Source: Clostridiales bacterium UBA8153
Lineage (GTDB): Bacteria; Bacillota; Sulfobacillia; UBA8153
DNA length: 8,283 nt
Reading direction: 5' to 3'
Assembly (NCBI GenBank): GCA_003449495.1
Contig: DMHJ01000203.1
Coordinates: 10,382 to 18,664, forward strand
This document shows, in pieces, positions 1-6,371 of this stretch. The notes beneath the pieces were generated by a model that saw nothing but the letters and a program-made list of their open reading frames with translations, was not told where the DNA came from and did no database searches. A program made the translations under genes and the position numbers. Each line of letters begins with the position of its first letter. Positions within the stretch are counted from its first letter, which is position 1.

Positions 1-373
1 CCACCAACCGTACCCCGTCCCGGAGGGAGCGCGGCCAGATCTCCAGGTGCAATCCGGCCAGGACCATATCCACTTCCCGCAGGCGCTCCCGGGAGACGTC
101 CAGCTGGCCTTCGAGGCCGATGACATTGGCTTCCACCCCGGATAGTACGCTGATGTCCGGATGTGCGGCGTTGGCGGCGGCCACGTCCCGGCGCATGCCG
201 TCCCACGCCCGCCGGTCCCGCATACCCACCCACCCCCAGCTGGCGGGGCCATGGTCGGTGATGGCCACTTCCGCCAGCCCCACGGCCAGCGCGGCGCGGA
301 CGTTATCGTCCACGGAGCCGGTACCGTGGCTGTACCTGGTGTGCGTATGGTAGTCGGCAAGAAGGTCCAGCAA
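1..373 (-). CDS. PHP-domain metal-dependent phosphoesterase, N-terminal 124 residues (3' end outside window)
   Basis: The visible 124 residues carry the motifs of the PHP (polymerase and histidinol phosphatase) superfamily, which hydrolyses phosphoesters using two or three bound metals. Seen: D-Y-H-T-H-T at residues 7-12 (HxH, His9 and His11), Y-S-H-G-T-G-S at 14-20, I-T-D-H-G-P at 38-43, G-V-E-A-N at 79-83 (Glu81 a likely metal ligand) and A-G-L-H at 106-109. The frame opens after a TAA, and the start chosen is TTG at 373-371, because GGGAGGG lies 7 bases upstream and the HxH strand begins a few residues later, as usual in the family. It follows nagA after 41 bases and is probably the last visible gene of the cell-wall sugar operon. 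A 6-base inverted repeat (408-413 with 384-389) could partly cover its ribosome binding site. The substrate is unknown; histidinol phosphatase is possible, but no his genes are nearby. Confidence 0.85.
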   Translation of the reverse strand, partial: MLDLLADYHTHTRYSHGTGSVDDNVRAALAVGLAEVAITDHGPASWGWVGMRDRRAWDGMRRDVAAANAAHPDISVLSGVEANVIGLEGQLDVSRERLREVDMVLAGLHLEIWPRSLRDGVRLV

Positions 374-380
374 CGGGATG

Positions 381-387
381 CCCTCCC
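381..387 (-). promoter_or_regulatory. Ribosome binding site for the PHP gene
   Basis: GGGAGGG on the minus strand, 7 bases before the TTG at 373. It decides a TTG start in a reading frame with no ATG or GTG between the upstream TAA and the HxH motif. Confidence 0.6.
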
Positions 388-414
388 GGCCCCATTATTG
401 CCTACTACCGGGAA

Positions 415-1533
415 TTATCCTTGGAAGACCAGTTCTCCTTCCACGATGGTGGCCGCTACGGTCAGATCCGGGCGCAGAAGCACCACGTCGGCCACCTGGC
501 CCGCCGCCAGGCTGCCACGGCCAACCAACCCGGCGGCCCGGGCCGGCCGCTCCGAGGCGGCGTGGACGGCTTCGACCAGAGGTAACCCCCCCTGCACGGC
601 ATTGCGTACCGACGCGGCCATGCTCACGACGCTACCGGATAACCCCCCGTTGGGGCGGGTGACCCGTCCTCCGGCCACGGTCACCTCTCCGGCACCGAAC
701 CGGTATTTCCCCTCCGGCATGCCCGCCGCTCTCATGGCATCGGTGGCGAAAAAGACCTGCCCCGGGCGAGCGCGCCAGAGCAAGCGGAACGCGGCGGCGT
801 GGACGTGGTGACCATCGAGGATCACCTCACAGTCCAGCCCGGGGATCTCCAGGGCCCCTCCCACCGCCCCCGGCTCCCGGTGGTGGAAGGCCCGCATGGC
901 GTTGAAAGTATGGGTGACCATGGAGGCGCCTGCCTCCCAGGCCGTCGCCAGCTGGGCGTAGGTGGAGGCAGTATGGCCCAGGGAAACCACCACCCCCCGG
1001 CAGCGCAACCACCGTACCAGTGCGGTTGCCCCCACCAGCTCCGGCGCCAGCGTTACCCGGCGCAGCAGTGGGCCGATGCCCGCCACCAGCCGTCGCGCCC
1101 CGGCTAAGTCCGTGGTGACGGCATCCGGGGCATGAGCGCCCGCATACTCCGGGTTGATATACGGTCCTTCCAGGTGGATACCCAAGAGGCGGGCACCGTC
1201 GCGGCCCCGGTAGGAGGCGGCGTTGTCAGTGGCCCGGGTGATCTCCCGGGCGGAAGCAGACATGGTGGTGGCCAGAAACCCGGTGGTCCCACCCCGGGCC
1301 GCCCAGCCGGCCATCGCTCCCAGGGCGCGGGGGGTGGCGTCCATGGTATCCCCACCACCGGCGCCGTGGAGGTGCAAGTCGATAAACCCGGGGACGATCC
1401 AGCCATCGTGCTCGCGGGCACGCCCGGAGCCGGCCCGGGGCGTCCCGGCATAGGCGATGCTCGCTCCCCATAGCTCCACCTCGGCTTCGGCCAGTTCACC
1501 CCCGGGTAGAATCCCGCGTCCTCGTAACAGCAC
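415..1533 (-). CDS. nagA: N-acetylglucosamine-6-phosphate deacetylase
   Basis: NagA converts GlcNAc-6-phosphate to glucosamine-6-phosphate plus acetate in the cytoplasm, feeding amino sugars back to wall synthesis or glycolysis. With a GTG start at 1533 the protein is 372 residues, normal for the family. Seen: G-F-I-D-L-H-L-H-G at residues 49-57 (HxH metal site, His54 and His56, as in the Bacillus type rather than the E. coli Q-x-N type); H-L-E-G-P-Y at 120-125 (metal ligand Glu122); G-H-T at 186-188 (His187); T-H-T-F-N-A-M at 207-213 (His208); D-G-H-H-V-H at 240-245; A-T-D-A-M at 263-267 (catalytic Asp265); and a C-terminal S-L-A-A-G-Q-V-A-D stretch closing the amidohydrolase beta sandwich. 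The frame stays open upstream to 1731, but that extension is Arg/Ala-rich with no family resemblance, and AGAGGTG lies 7 bases before the GTG. It sits 242 bases downstream of nagZ and 41 bases upstream of the PHP gene. Confidence 0.95.
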   Translation of the reverse strand: MLLRGRGILPGGELAEAEVELWGASIAYAGTPRAGSGRAREHDGWIVPGFIDLHLHGAGGGDTMDATPRALGAMAGWAARGGTTGFLATTMSASAREITRATDNAASYRGRDGARLLGIHLEGPYINPEYAGAHAPDAVTTDLAGARRLVAGIGPLLRRVTLAPELVGATALVRWLRCRGVVVSLGHTASTYAQLATAWEAGASMVTHTFNAMRAFHHREPGAVGGALEIPGLDCEVILDGHHVHAAAFRLLWRARPGQVFFATDAMRAAGMPEGKYRFGAGEVTVAGGRVTRPNGGLSGSVVSMAASVRNAVQGGLPLVEAVHAASERPARAAGLVGRGSLAAGQVADVVLLRPDLTVAATIVEGELVFQG

Positions 1534-1540
1534 GGCGCGC

Positions 1541-1547
1541 CACCTCT
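1541..1547 (-). promoter_or_regulatory. Ribosome binding site for nagA
   Basis: AGAGGTG on the minus strand, 7 bases before GTG at 1533. It supports the 372-residue start over the 438-residue open frame. Confidence 0.6.
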
Positions 1548-1754
1548 CTCGCCTCCCCAAGACTATGGCCGGCGGGCACTGACAAGCCCATGGACACCCG
1601 GGCCGCACTCCCAGGATATCACCGGGCCGGCCGGTTGTCGCACTTCGCCGCCGGGCTGCGGGGAAGGCCGCAAATCCAGCGTTTTGCCTCCGGACGACGG
1701 AAGCCCGCCCCTGGCAGAAGGCCATCCTCACCGGGACACCCGGCGCCGCTGGCC

Positions 1755-1771
1755 GGGAGCACGACGCTCCC
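1755..1771 (-). repeat. Hairpin just downstream of nagZ
   Basis: Perfect 6-bp inverted repeat GGGAGC/GCTCCC with a 5-base loop, starting 4 bases after the nagZ stop codon. It lacks a run of T after it on either strand, so it is not a standard intrinsic terminator. It could pause transcription or protect the 3' end of the upstream message. Confidence 0.4.
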
Positions 1772-1775
1772 CGCT

Positions 1776-3296
1776 TTACTGGGAGACTAGAGGAGCAAGG
1801 CCGGGCAATTCCACGGGCACGGAGCCCGAGGGGCGAGCCCTACCCGCAATGACGTTCGCGGCAGCTGCCAGGGCCAGTTCCTGTTGGGAGTAGCTGCATA
1901 GGTAAGTCTCTATAGAAGGTAGGGCGAGCAGATCGTAAGGACCATGCATGGCCAGCACCACCGTAGGCCGGACGCGGGCGGCCGCCAAGATGCGCCCGGC
2001 CAGCTCGGAAGCGGGCCGGAGGTTGGCCGTTCCGATCACCACCGGCAACTGCCGTGGCCAGGCATCCAGCTCCTCCAGCCGCACTTCGCGCACGCGCAGG
2101 TGCCGGGCCAAGGCCCGGGCCAATGAGGCCCGCACCGGGTCCTCGACCTGGGTCGGCTGGCTGGCATCTGCCACGGTCACCAGCACCTCGCCGCATAACG
2201 GGAAAACCGGGCTGGCCCGCACTAGGGTGATGGTGCGGGCAAAGGCTTCCTCCGCCCATTGCAGCGAGTCCCGCCCCCCCACGGCGCTCAGGTCCGGCCA
2301 GGGGGCAGTCCTGCGTTCTTTCGCCTGCAACACGCGACGAACCGATGCGTCGATCCGGTTCAGGGACAGCTCTCCGCTACGGGCCGCCTGCAACACCCCT
2401 TGGAAGGCCGCCTCCTGCAATGCCGGCTGGTGAGATATGAGGACCAGATCGGCGCCGGCCTCGATGGCTAACAGGCTGGCCCGGGCCGTGCCCCAGCCGT
2501 CCTGTATGGCGGCCATCTCCATGCAGTCCGTCACCACCAGACCACCAAAGCCCAGTTCGCTGCGTAGAAGACCTTGGATGGCAGCTGCTGAGATGGTGGC
2601 GGGCAATCCGGGTTCCAGCTCCGGGTAGACGATATGAGCGGTCATCACCGCCTCCACACCGGCGCCCACCGCCGCTTCAAACGGTACCAACTCCACTTGG
2701 GCCAAGCGGCTTCTCGGGTGACCGATGGTGGGCAAGTGGTGATGGGAGTCCAGATGGGTATCCCCGTGCCCGGGAAAGTGCTTGGCGGTGGAGAGCACTC
2801 CGGCCCGTTGACAGCCGCGCACGGCCGCCACGCCCAGCTTGGCCACCTGCGCCGGGTCTCCCCCCAACGACCTGATGCCGATGACCGGGTTGGCCGGGTT
2901 GTTGTTCACATCCAACACCGGTGCCAGGTTCATGTTGATGCCTACGGCCAGTAGTTCCCGGGCCGCCAAGTGGGCGGCAGCTTCCACCAAGCCGGCATCG
3001 CCGGAAGCGCCCAGCGCCATGGCCGACGGGATGGGCGTGGCCCCTTGGCGCAGCCTGAGCACCGGGCCTCCTTCCTGGTCCGCGGCGATGAGCAGGGGCG
3101 GCATGCCCAGCCGCCGGGCCAAAGCACACAGATCCTCGGAAAGCCGGCGCGCCGAAGCCGGATTGTGGATGTTGCGGCCGAAATAGATGAACCCGGCCGG
3201 GCGGTAGCGGGCGGTGAACTCCGCCAACCCGGGAGTCACCTCCCGGCCCGCGAACCCAAACATGAAAAGCTGTCCGATCTTCTCTTCCAGGTTCAT
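1776..3296 (-). CDS. nagZ: Beta-N-acetylglucosaminidase, glycoside hydrolase family 3
   Basis: NagZ removes terminal GlcNAc from GlcNAc-MurNAc(-peptide) fragments in wall recycling. The 506-residue protein has the GH3 barrel at about 1-335: I-A-A-D-Q-E-G-G at 70-77, the NagZ signature K-H-F-P-G-H-G-D-T at 172-180 with D-S-H at 183-185 (the Asp-His acid/base pair of Bacillus NagZ), and V-V-T-D-C-M-E-M at 254-261 with nucleophile Asp257. Residues of about 340-506 form a second domain as in two-domain Bacillota enzymes; it is shorter than in the roughly 640-residue B. subtilis protein. No signal peptide is seen, so it is probably cytoplasmic, unlike the exported B. subtilis enzyme. ATG at 3296 is chosen because GAAGGAG lies 7 bases upstream and homology begins at M-N-L-E-E-K-I-G-Q. 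The start lies 2 bases after the stop of the AmiE-like gene, indicating translational coupling. The longer open frame overlaps that gene and is not real. Confidence 0.95.
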   Translation of the reverse strand: MNLEEKIGQLFMFGFAGREVTPGLAEFTARYRPAGFIYFGRNIHNPASARRLSEDLCALARRLGMPPLLIAADQEGGPVLRLRQGATPIPSAMALGASGDAGLVEAAAHLAARELLAVGINMNLAPVLDVNNNPANPVIGIRSLGGDPAQVAKLGVAAVRGCQRAGVLSTAKHFPGHGDTHLDSHHHLPTIGHPRSRLAQVELVPFEAAVGAGVEAVMTAHIVYPELEPGLPATISAAAIQGLLRSELGFGGLVVTDCMEMAAIQDGWGTARASLLAIEAGADLVLISHQPALQEAAFQGVLQAARSGELSLNRIDASVRRVLQAKERRTAPWPDLSAVGGRDSLQWAEEAFARTITLVRASPVFPLCGEVLVTVADASQPTQVEDPVRASLARALARHLRVREVRLEELDAWPRQLPVVIGTANLRPASELAGRILAAARVRPTVVLAMHGPYDLLALPSIETYLCSYSQQELALAAAANVIAGRARPSGSVPVELPGLAPLVSQ

Positions 3297-3298
3297 AG

Positions 3299-4318
3299 TC
3301 AGGCTCCTTCCCCGCCGGGTCGTTGGTCCCGGGCGTCCCACACGGCGCGGTGAAACTCCCTCCGGATGCGGGGGGTAGCCGGGTTGCCGCGCGTGGGGTG
3401 CACGGCGTTGGTGAGCAGGACGACGGCCAAGCGGGATGGCGGGTAGATCCAGAGACTGGTGCCGGTGAAACCGGTATGACCATAGCCGGCCCGCGGAAAC
3501 ACACTGTCGGGCCCCGGGATCAGCCAGCCCAAGCCTCGCCCCTGTCCGCCGGTACAGTCCCGGGTGGCCAGCTCTGCCAGAGCGGGGGAGAGCAGCTTCC
3601 TCCCGCCGTTCATCCACACTTGGACATACTTGGCCAGATCAGAGACCGTCGAAAACAGCCCGGCATGGCCTGCTACGCCGCCCATGGACCGGGCGTTCTC
3701 GTCATGGACTACGCCCAGGGGCACCCCCAGCTCCGTAGCTACGACCCGGGTCCCGGCACCGGCGCCGAAGGCCGTATCTACCATTCCCAGCGGGACGAAC
3801 ACCCGCCGTCCTGCCACCCGGTCGAGCCCGGCTCCGGCCAGTGCTTCTACCACCCAGCCCAGGAGGATGAAGCCGATATCGCTGTAGACTACCTCGCCCC
3901 GGGTGGCCAGGGGCATACCCGCAACTACGCGCAGGATCCCTGCCCGGTCCGGAGTCTCCCGGTAGAAAGGGTGGTGGGCGGGAAGACCGGAGGTGTGCGT
4001 CAGCAGCTGGAAGAGCGTGGCCTGACCTGGGGCGGTGCCCTCAAGCTCCGGGAGAAAATCGCTGACTGTATGGTCTAGCCTGGTGTCCCTACCCCCCACC
4101 GCCTGCAGGATGCAGGGCAGGGTGGCCACGACTTTGGTAAGCGAAGCCAGGTCGAAGATGGCATCAAGCCCCAACTTGGTCCCCCCCGGCCCCTGGCTGG
4201 AGTGTCCAAAGGCCTGCATAGCCACGACGTCACCGCTAACTACCCCCGCCACTGCCCCACAGAGCTCACCGGAAGCGCAGCTTGCTTCCAGTACTGCCCA
4301 AGCCTTATCCACCGGCAT
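3299..4318 (-). CDS. AmiE-like serine hydrolase, class C beta-lactamase / penicillin-binding family
   Basis: A 339-residue active-site serine hydrolase. Seen: S-L-T-K at 59-62 (SxxK, nucleophile Ser59, general base Lys62), Y-S-D at 145-147 (second motif, Asp in place of Asn), H-T-G at 281-283 (the KTG-equivalent), and V-H-D-E-N-A-R with G-G-V-A-G-H-A-G-L-F-S-T at 204-210 and 218-229, typical of the B. subtilis YbbE/AmiE group. AmiE is a MurNAc-L-alanine amidase acting with NagZ, and the gene lies 2 bases upstream of nagZ, so removal of peptide from MurNAc-peptide is the best guess; esterase or D-peptidase activity cannot be excluded. No signal peptide or membrane anchor is seen. The frame is open to 4414 but that extension is unconvincing. 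ATG 4318 is listed; GTG at 4312 is a real alternative because the AGGAGGGG sequence is only 3 bases from the ATG but 9 from the GTG. Confidence 0.88.
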   Translation of the reverse strand: MPVDKAWAVLEASCASGELCGAVAGVVSGDVVAMQAFGHSSQGPGGTKLGLDAIFDLASLTKVVATLPCILQAVGGRDTRLDHTVSDFLPELEGTAPGQATLFQLLTHTSGLPAHHPFYRETPDRAGILRVVAGMPLATRGEVVYSDIGFILLGWVVEALAGAGLDRVAGRRVFVPLGMVDTAFGAGAGTRVVATELGVPLGVVHDENARSMGGVAGHAGLFSTVSDLAKYVQVWMNGGRKLLSPALAELATRDCTGGQGRGLGWLIPGPDSVFPRAGYGHTGFTGTSLWIYPPSRLAVVLLTNAVHPTRGNPATPRIRREFHRAVWDARDQRPGGEGA

Positions 4319-4319
4319 G

Positions 4320-4327
4320 CCCCTCCT
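4320..4327 (-). promoter_or_regulatory. Ribosome binding site for the AmiE-like gene
   Basis: AGGAGGGG on the minus strand. From its GGAGG core the distance is 3 bases to ATG 4318 and 9 bases to GTG 4312, so it rules out the long 4414 start but leaves the choice between these two open. Confidence 0.6.
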
Positions 4328-4486
4328 GGTGTTCCCGAATGTGCCGGTTCCTGGCCCCGCCCGGCCACCCGCTCTTCCCAGTTCTCCGGCGATCTGCACT
4401 TCCCTTTCTCGCAAGCATGGAGTTTTCCGCCCGCCGTTGGGGGGATAACAGGTGGGACTCCTGCTACGCGCGCTTCAGCCGGGCTG

Positions 4487-4513
4487 CCTCCCAGTGCCTC
4501 CGCACCGGGGAGG
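4487..4513 (+). promoter_or_regulatory. Leader hairpin that covers a Shine-Dalgarno sequence
   Basis: CCTCCC (4487-4492) pairs with GGGAGG (4508-4513), and GTGC (4494-4497) pairs with GCAC (4502-4505) around a CTCC loop, with a small A/CG internal loop between. The 3' arm contains the GGAGG that would serve the leader ORF starting at 4522; a further AGG (4514-4516) stays outside the stem. No T-run follows, so it is not an intrinsic terminator. A role in hiding or exposing the ribosome binding site is inferred. Confidence 0.45.
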
Positions 4514-4521
4514 AGGATCCG

Positions 4522-4572
4522 TTGCGAGTAGGGAGAAGTTACGCTAGTGGCGGTGGTGTCGTTCATGACTAG
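4522..4572 (+). CDS. Putative 16-residue leader peptide upstream of the ABC exporter pair
   Basis: TTG-initiated short ORF encoding MRVGRSYASGGGVVHD. It is preceded by GGAGGAGG (4509-4516), with 5 bases between the last AGG and the TTG, or 8 from the first GGAGG. Part of this site is buried in the hairpin at 4487-4513. Its TAG stop overlaps the AGGAG that would serve the next minicistron. It has no recognisable family. A regulatory upstream ORF is suggested by position and ribosome binding site only; B. subtilis bmrCD, a transporter of the same type, is preceded by the bmrB leader cistron that controls it by attenuation. The TTG start and short length make chance occurrence possible. Confidence 0.3.
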   Translation: MRVGRSYASGGGVVHD

Positions 4573-4582
4573 GAGCAAGCTG

Positions 4583-4597
4583 GTGACCGGGCTGTAG
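4583..4597 (+). CDS. Putative 4-codon minicistron abutting the first ABC gene
   Basis: GTG-ACC-GGG-CTG-TAG, preceded by AGGAG (4571-4575) with 7-base spacing. Its stop lies 4 bases before the ATG of the first ABC exporter gene, which has no clear ribosome binding site of its own at normal distance. Ribosomes could load here and restart at 4602. The frame is open back to about 4532, so a longer version starting at ATG 4565 or GTG 4547 is possible, but only the GTG at 4583 has a good site. Speculative. Confidence 0.25.
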   Translation: MTGL

Positions 4598-4601
4598 CCG
4601 T

Positions 4602-6371
4602 ATGGACATAGTCAAAAAGCTCTACCGCATATGCAGGCCGCACCTACTCCGTCTCGTACTCGCCGTCTCAGCCATGTTCATCCTGACTGGGCTGGGCATG
4701 GTTCGTCCTTACCTGGCCATGCTGCTCATCGACCGGGGCATCAAGGGGCAGGAATATGCCCTCATCCCCCAGCTGGCAGTGGCGGTCATCATCATCTCCG
4801 CGGCCAGAGGCGTTTTCCACTTCACCCAGTACTTCCTGGTCGAGGGCTTCGGCCAGCGGTCCGTCTACGACCTGCGCAACGCCCTCTACCGCAAGCTGCA
4901 GACTCTGTCCTGGAGCTTCTACGACGATGCCCAGACCGGACAGCTCATGGCCAGGCTCACTGGGGACGTCGAGGGTATCCGCGTGTTCCTCTCGGCCGGC
5001 GTCATCCGCTATTGCGATTTTGTGTTCATGGTCGGATTCACCCTCATTGTCCTCTTTACCATCAACTGGAGCCTGACCTTGGTCGCCCTGGTGTTCTTGC
5101 CCTTCCTGGCCTATGCTGTCTTCCGGTTCGACCGGACCATCCGCCCGGCATACGCGGCCATCCAAGAAGAGATGGCCCACCTCACGTCCATACTCCAGGA
5201 GAACGTCACTGGAGTGCGGGTGGTGAAGGCGTTCGCGCAGGAGCCCGAGGAGATCCGGAAATTCGCCGCCCAGAACCAGCAGGTCAGGAACCGCAGGTTG
5301 TTCTCGGCGGACATCTGGGCCGCCTTCTTCCCCTACCTCGGTCTTTTGAGTAACGTTTCGGCGGTGCTGGTGCTCTGGTACGGTGGGACACTGGTGATGC
5401 GGGGAGACCTCACGTTCGGAGCTCTAGTAGCATTCAGCTCGTACATTTGGACGCTCATCTGGCCCATTCGCGAGCTGGGATGGATGACCAACCTCCTGGA
5501 GCAGGCCCTGGCCGCCGGAGCCAGGGTGATGGAGATTTTGGAGCGGCAGCCGTCCATTGCCGATGCGCCGGATGCTGTAGGCCTGGCCGGGGTAAGGGGC
5601 CATGTCGAGTTCCGGCAGGTTCGCTTCGCTTTCAGCCGCGGTGAGGAGGTGTTGCAGGGAATTGACCTCAGCGCGCCTCCGGGTAAAATCACCGGCATCC
5701 TCGGCACCACCGGTTCGGGAAAGACCTCCCTGGTCAACCTCATGGGTCGTTTCTACGACGTGTCGTCAGGAAGCGTCTTGATTGACGGTCACGACGTGCG
5801 GAAAGTGAAGCTACAGGACCTACGTTCCAGCATCGGCTATGTGCTGCAGGAGACCTTCCTGTTTTCCGCCAGTATACGGGAAAACATCGCCTACGGACGT
5901 CCCGGAGCCTCCATGGGCGAAGTCGAGGCGGCGGCCAAGGCGGCGGCCGCCCATGACTTCATCGCCGAGCTGCCCTACGGCTACGACACCGTGGTGGGGG
6001 AGCGCGGGGTGGGGCTGTCGGGCGGGCAGAAGCAGCGGGTGGCCATGGCCAGGGCTTTCTTGAAAGACCCCCGCATTCTGGTGCTGGACGACGCCACGGC
6101 CAGCGTCGACATGGAAACCGAGCGCGATATACAAGATGCTCTAAGGCGCCTGATGCTGGGGCGAACCACTTTCATCATCGCCCACCGCATCTCCTCGGTT
6201 ATGCACGCTGACGAAATCGTCCTCCTGGAACGAGGGCGGGTTGTGGAGCGGGGAACCCATGACCGCCTGCTGAGCACCGGGTCGATCTATGCGGACATCT
6301 ACCGCATCCAGTTTCGGGATAGAGAGGGAATGGTCCGGGAGCCTGCACCGGCAGGAGGTGGTGACGTGTGA
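4602..6371 (+). CDS. ABC exporter half-transporter with degenerate Walker B (BmrC/TM287-like subunit)
   Basis: A 589-residue membrane-domain plus ATPase fusion. Six hydrophobic segments lie near residues 18-38, 57-79, 139-155, 157-175, 240-262 and 271-290, followed by the nucleotide-binding domain from about 334. Seen: Walker A G-T-T-G-S-G-K-T at 368-375, Q-loop Gln416, G-E-R-G X-loop at 466-469, signature L-S-G-G-Q at 472-476, Walker B I-L-V-L-D at 492-496 followed by Asp497 where the catalytic Glu is expected, and switch His528. Asp at this position is the mark of the degenerate-site subunit in heterodimeric exporters. With the next gene it should form one transporter exporting drugs or lipid-like compounds; the substrate cannot be read from sequence. 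ATG 4602 fits the usual N-terminus of the family, but AGGAG is 26 bases away, so translation may depend on the upstream minicistron. The last codons contain the ribosome binding site of the partner gene. Confidence 0.93.
   Translation: MDIVKKLYRICRPHLLRLVLAVSAMFILTGLGMVRPYLAMLLIDRGIKGQEYALIPQLAVAVIIISAARGVFHFTQYFLVEGFGQRSVYDLRNALYRKLQTLSWSFYDDAQTGQLMARLTGDVEGIRVFLSAGVIRYCDFVFMVGFTLIVLFTINWSLTLVALVFLPFLAYAVFRFDRTIRPAYAAIQEEMAHLTSILQENVTGVRVVKAFAQEPEEIRKFAAQNQQVRNRRLFSADIWAAFFPYLGLLSNVSAVLVLWYGGTLVMRGDLTFGALVAFSSYIWTLIWPIRELGWMTNLLEQALAAGARVMEILERQPSIADAPDAVGLAGVRGHVEFRQVRFAFSRGEEVLQGIDLSAPPGKITGILGTTGSGKTSLVNLMGRFYDVSSGSVLIDGHDVRKVKLQDLRSSIGYVLQETFLFSASIRENIAYGRPGASMGEVEAAAKAAAAHDFIAELPYGYDTVVGERGVGLSGGQKQRVAMARAFLKDPRILVLDDATASVDMETERDIQDALRRLMLGRTTFIIAHRISSVMHADEIVLLERGRVVERGTHDRLLSTGSIYADIYRIQFRDREGMVREPAPAGGGDV
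6354..6361 (+). promoter_or_regulatory. Ribosome binding site for the second ABC gene, inside the end of the first
   Basis: AGGAGGTG within the final codons of the first transporter gene. The AGGAGG core ends 8 bases before position 6368, favouring the overlapping GTG start over ATG 6374, which would be 14 bases away. Confidence 0.65.

Larger units (their letters stand above)
1534..1775 (-). other. Non-coding gap between nagZ and nagA
   Basis: These 242 bases are GC-rich and hold no credible gene; the open frames crossing them look like composition artefacts. They contain a 6-bp hairpin just after nagZ (1755-1771), a 10-base direct repeat GGACACCCGG (plus-strand reading) at 1592-1601 and 1734-1743, and the nagA ribosome binding site. 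I saw no convincing -35/-10 pair on the minus strand. The gap is much longer than the others in this gene set, so nagA may have its own promoter or RNA processing here, but the sequence does not prove it. Confidence 0.5.
4319..4601. promoter_or_regulatory. Divergent intergenic region between the wall-recycling operon and the ABC exporter operon
   Basis: The 283 bases separate genes transcribed away from each other, so promoters for both directions should lie here or in the edges of the neighbouring genes. I could not find a convincing -35/-10 pair on either strand. On the plus strand it contains a small CAGG/CCTG hairpin (4449-4463), a strong hairpin over a Shine-Dalgarno sequence (4487-4513), and two short ORFs leading up to the transporter start, listed separately. 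Larger open frames here on either strand lack ribosome binding sites and recognisable protein features. Confidence 0.5.

Noticed and set aside
1534..1731. N-terminal extension of nagA back to 1731
   Set aside because: The extra residues are Arg/Ala-rich with no NagA similarity, and a good ribosome binding site supports GTG 1533.
3297..3617. N-terminal extension of nagZ back to 3617
   Set aside because: It overlaps the AmiE-like coding region in another frame; ATG 3296 has an ideal ribosome binding site and the family N-terminus.
4445..4475. T-box-like string AACAGGTGGGACTCCTG upstream of the exporter
   Set aside because: It lacks the conserved GGTGGNACCGCG core, there is no specifier stem-loop or terminator, and the downstream gene is not an amino-acid gene.
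4440..4515. Cobalamin-riboswitch-like fragments (GGCACTGGGAGGC and AGCAGGAGTCCCACCTG) on the minus strand
   Set aside because: Only short GC-rich pieces match; the ordered conserved boxes of the riboswitch are absent and the downstream genes are unrelated to cobalamin.
4418..4572. 51-codon plus-strand frame starting at ATG 4418 that ends with the proposed leader peptide
   Set aside because: No Shine-Dalgarno precedes the ATG, and the Arg/Trp/Cys-rich sequence has no family resemblance; only its last 16 codons have a good ribosome binding site.
4240..4578. 112-codon minus-strand frame in the divergent region
   Set aside because: It overlaps the start of the AmiE-like gene in another frame and shows no recognisable protein features.
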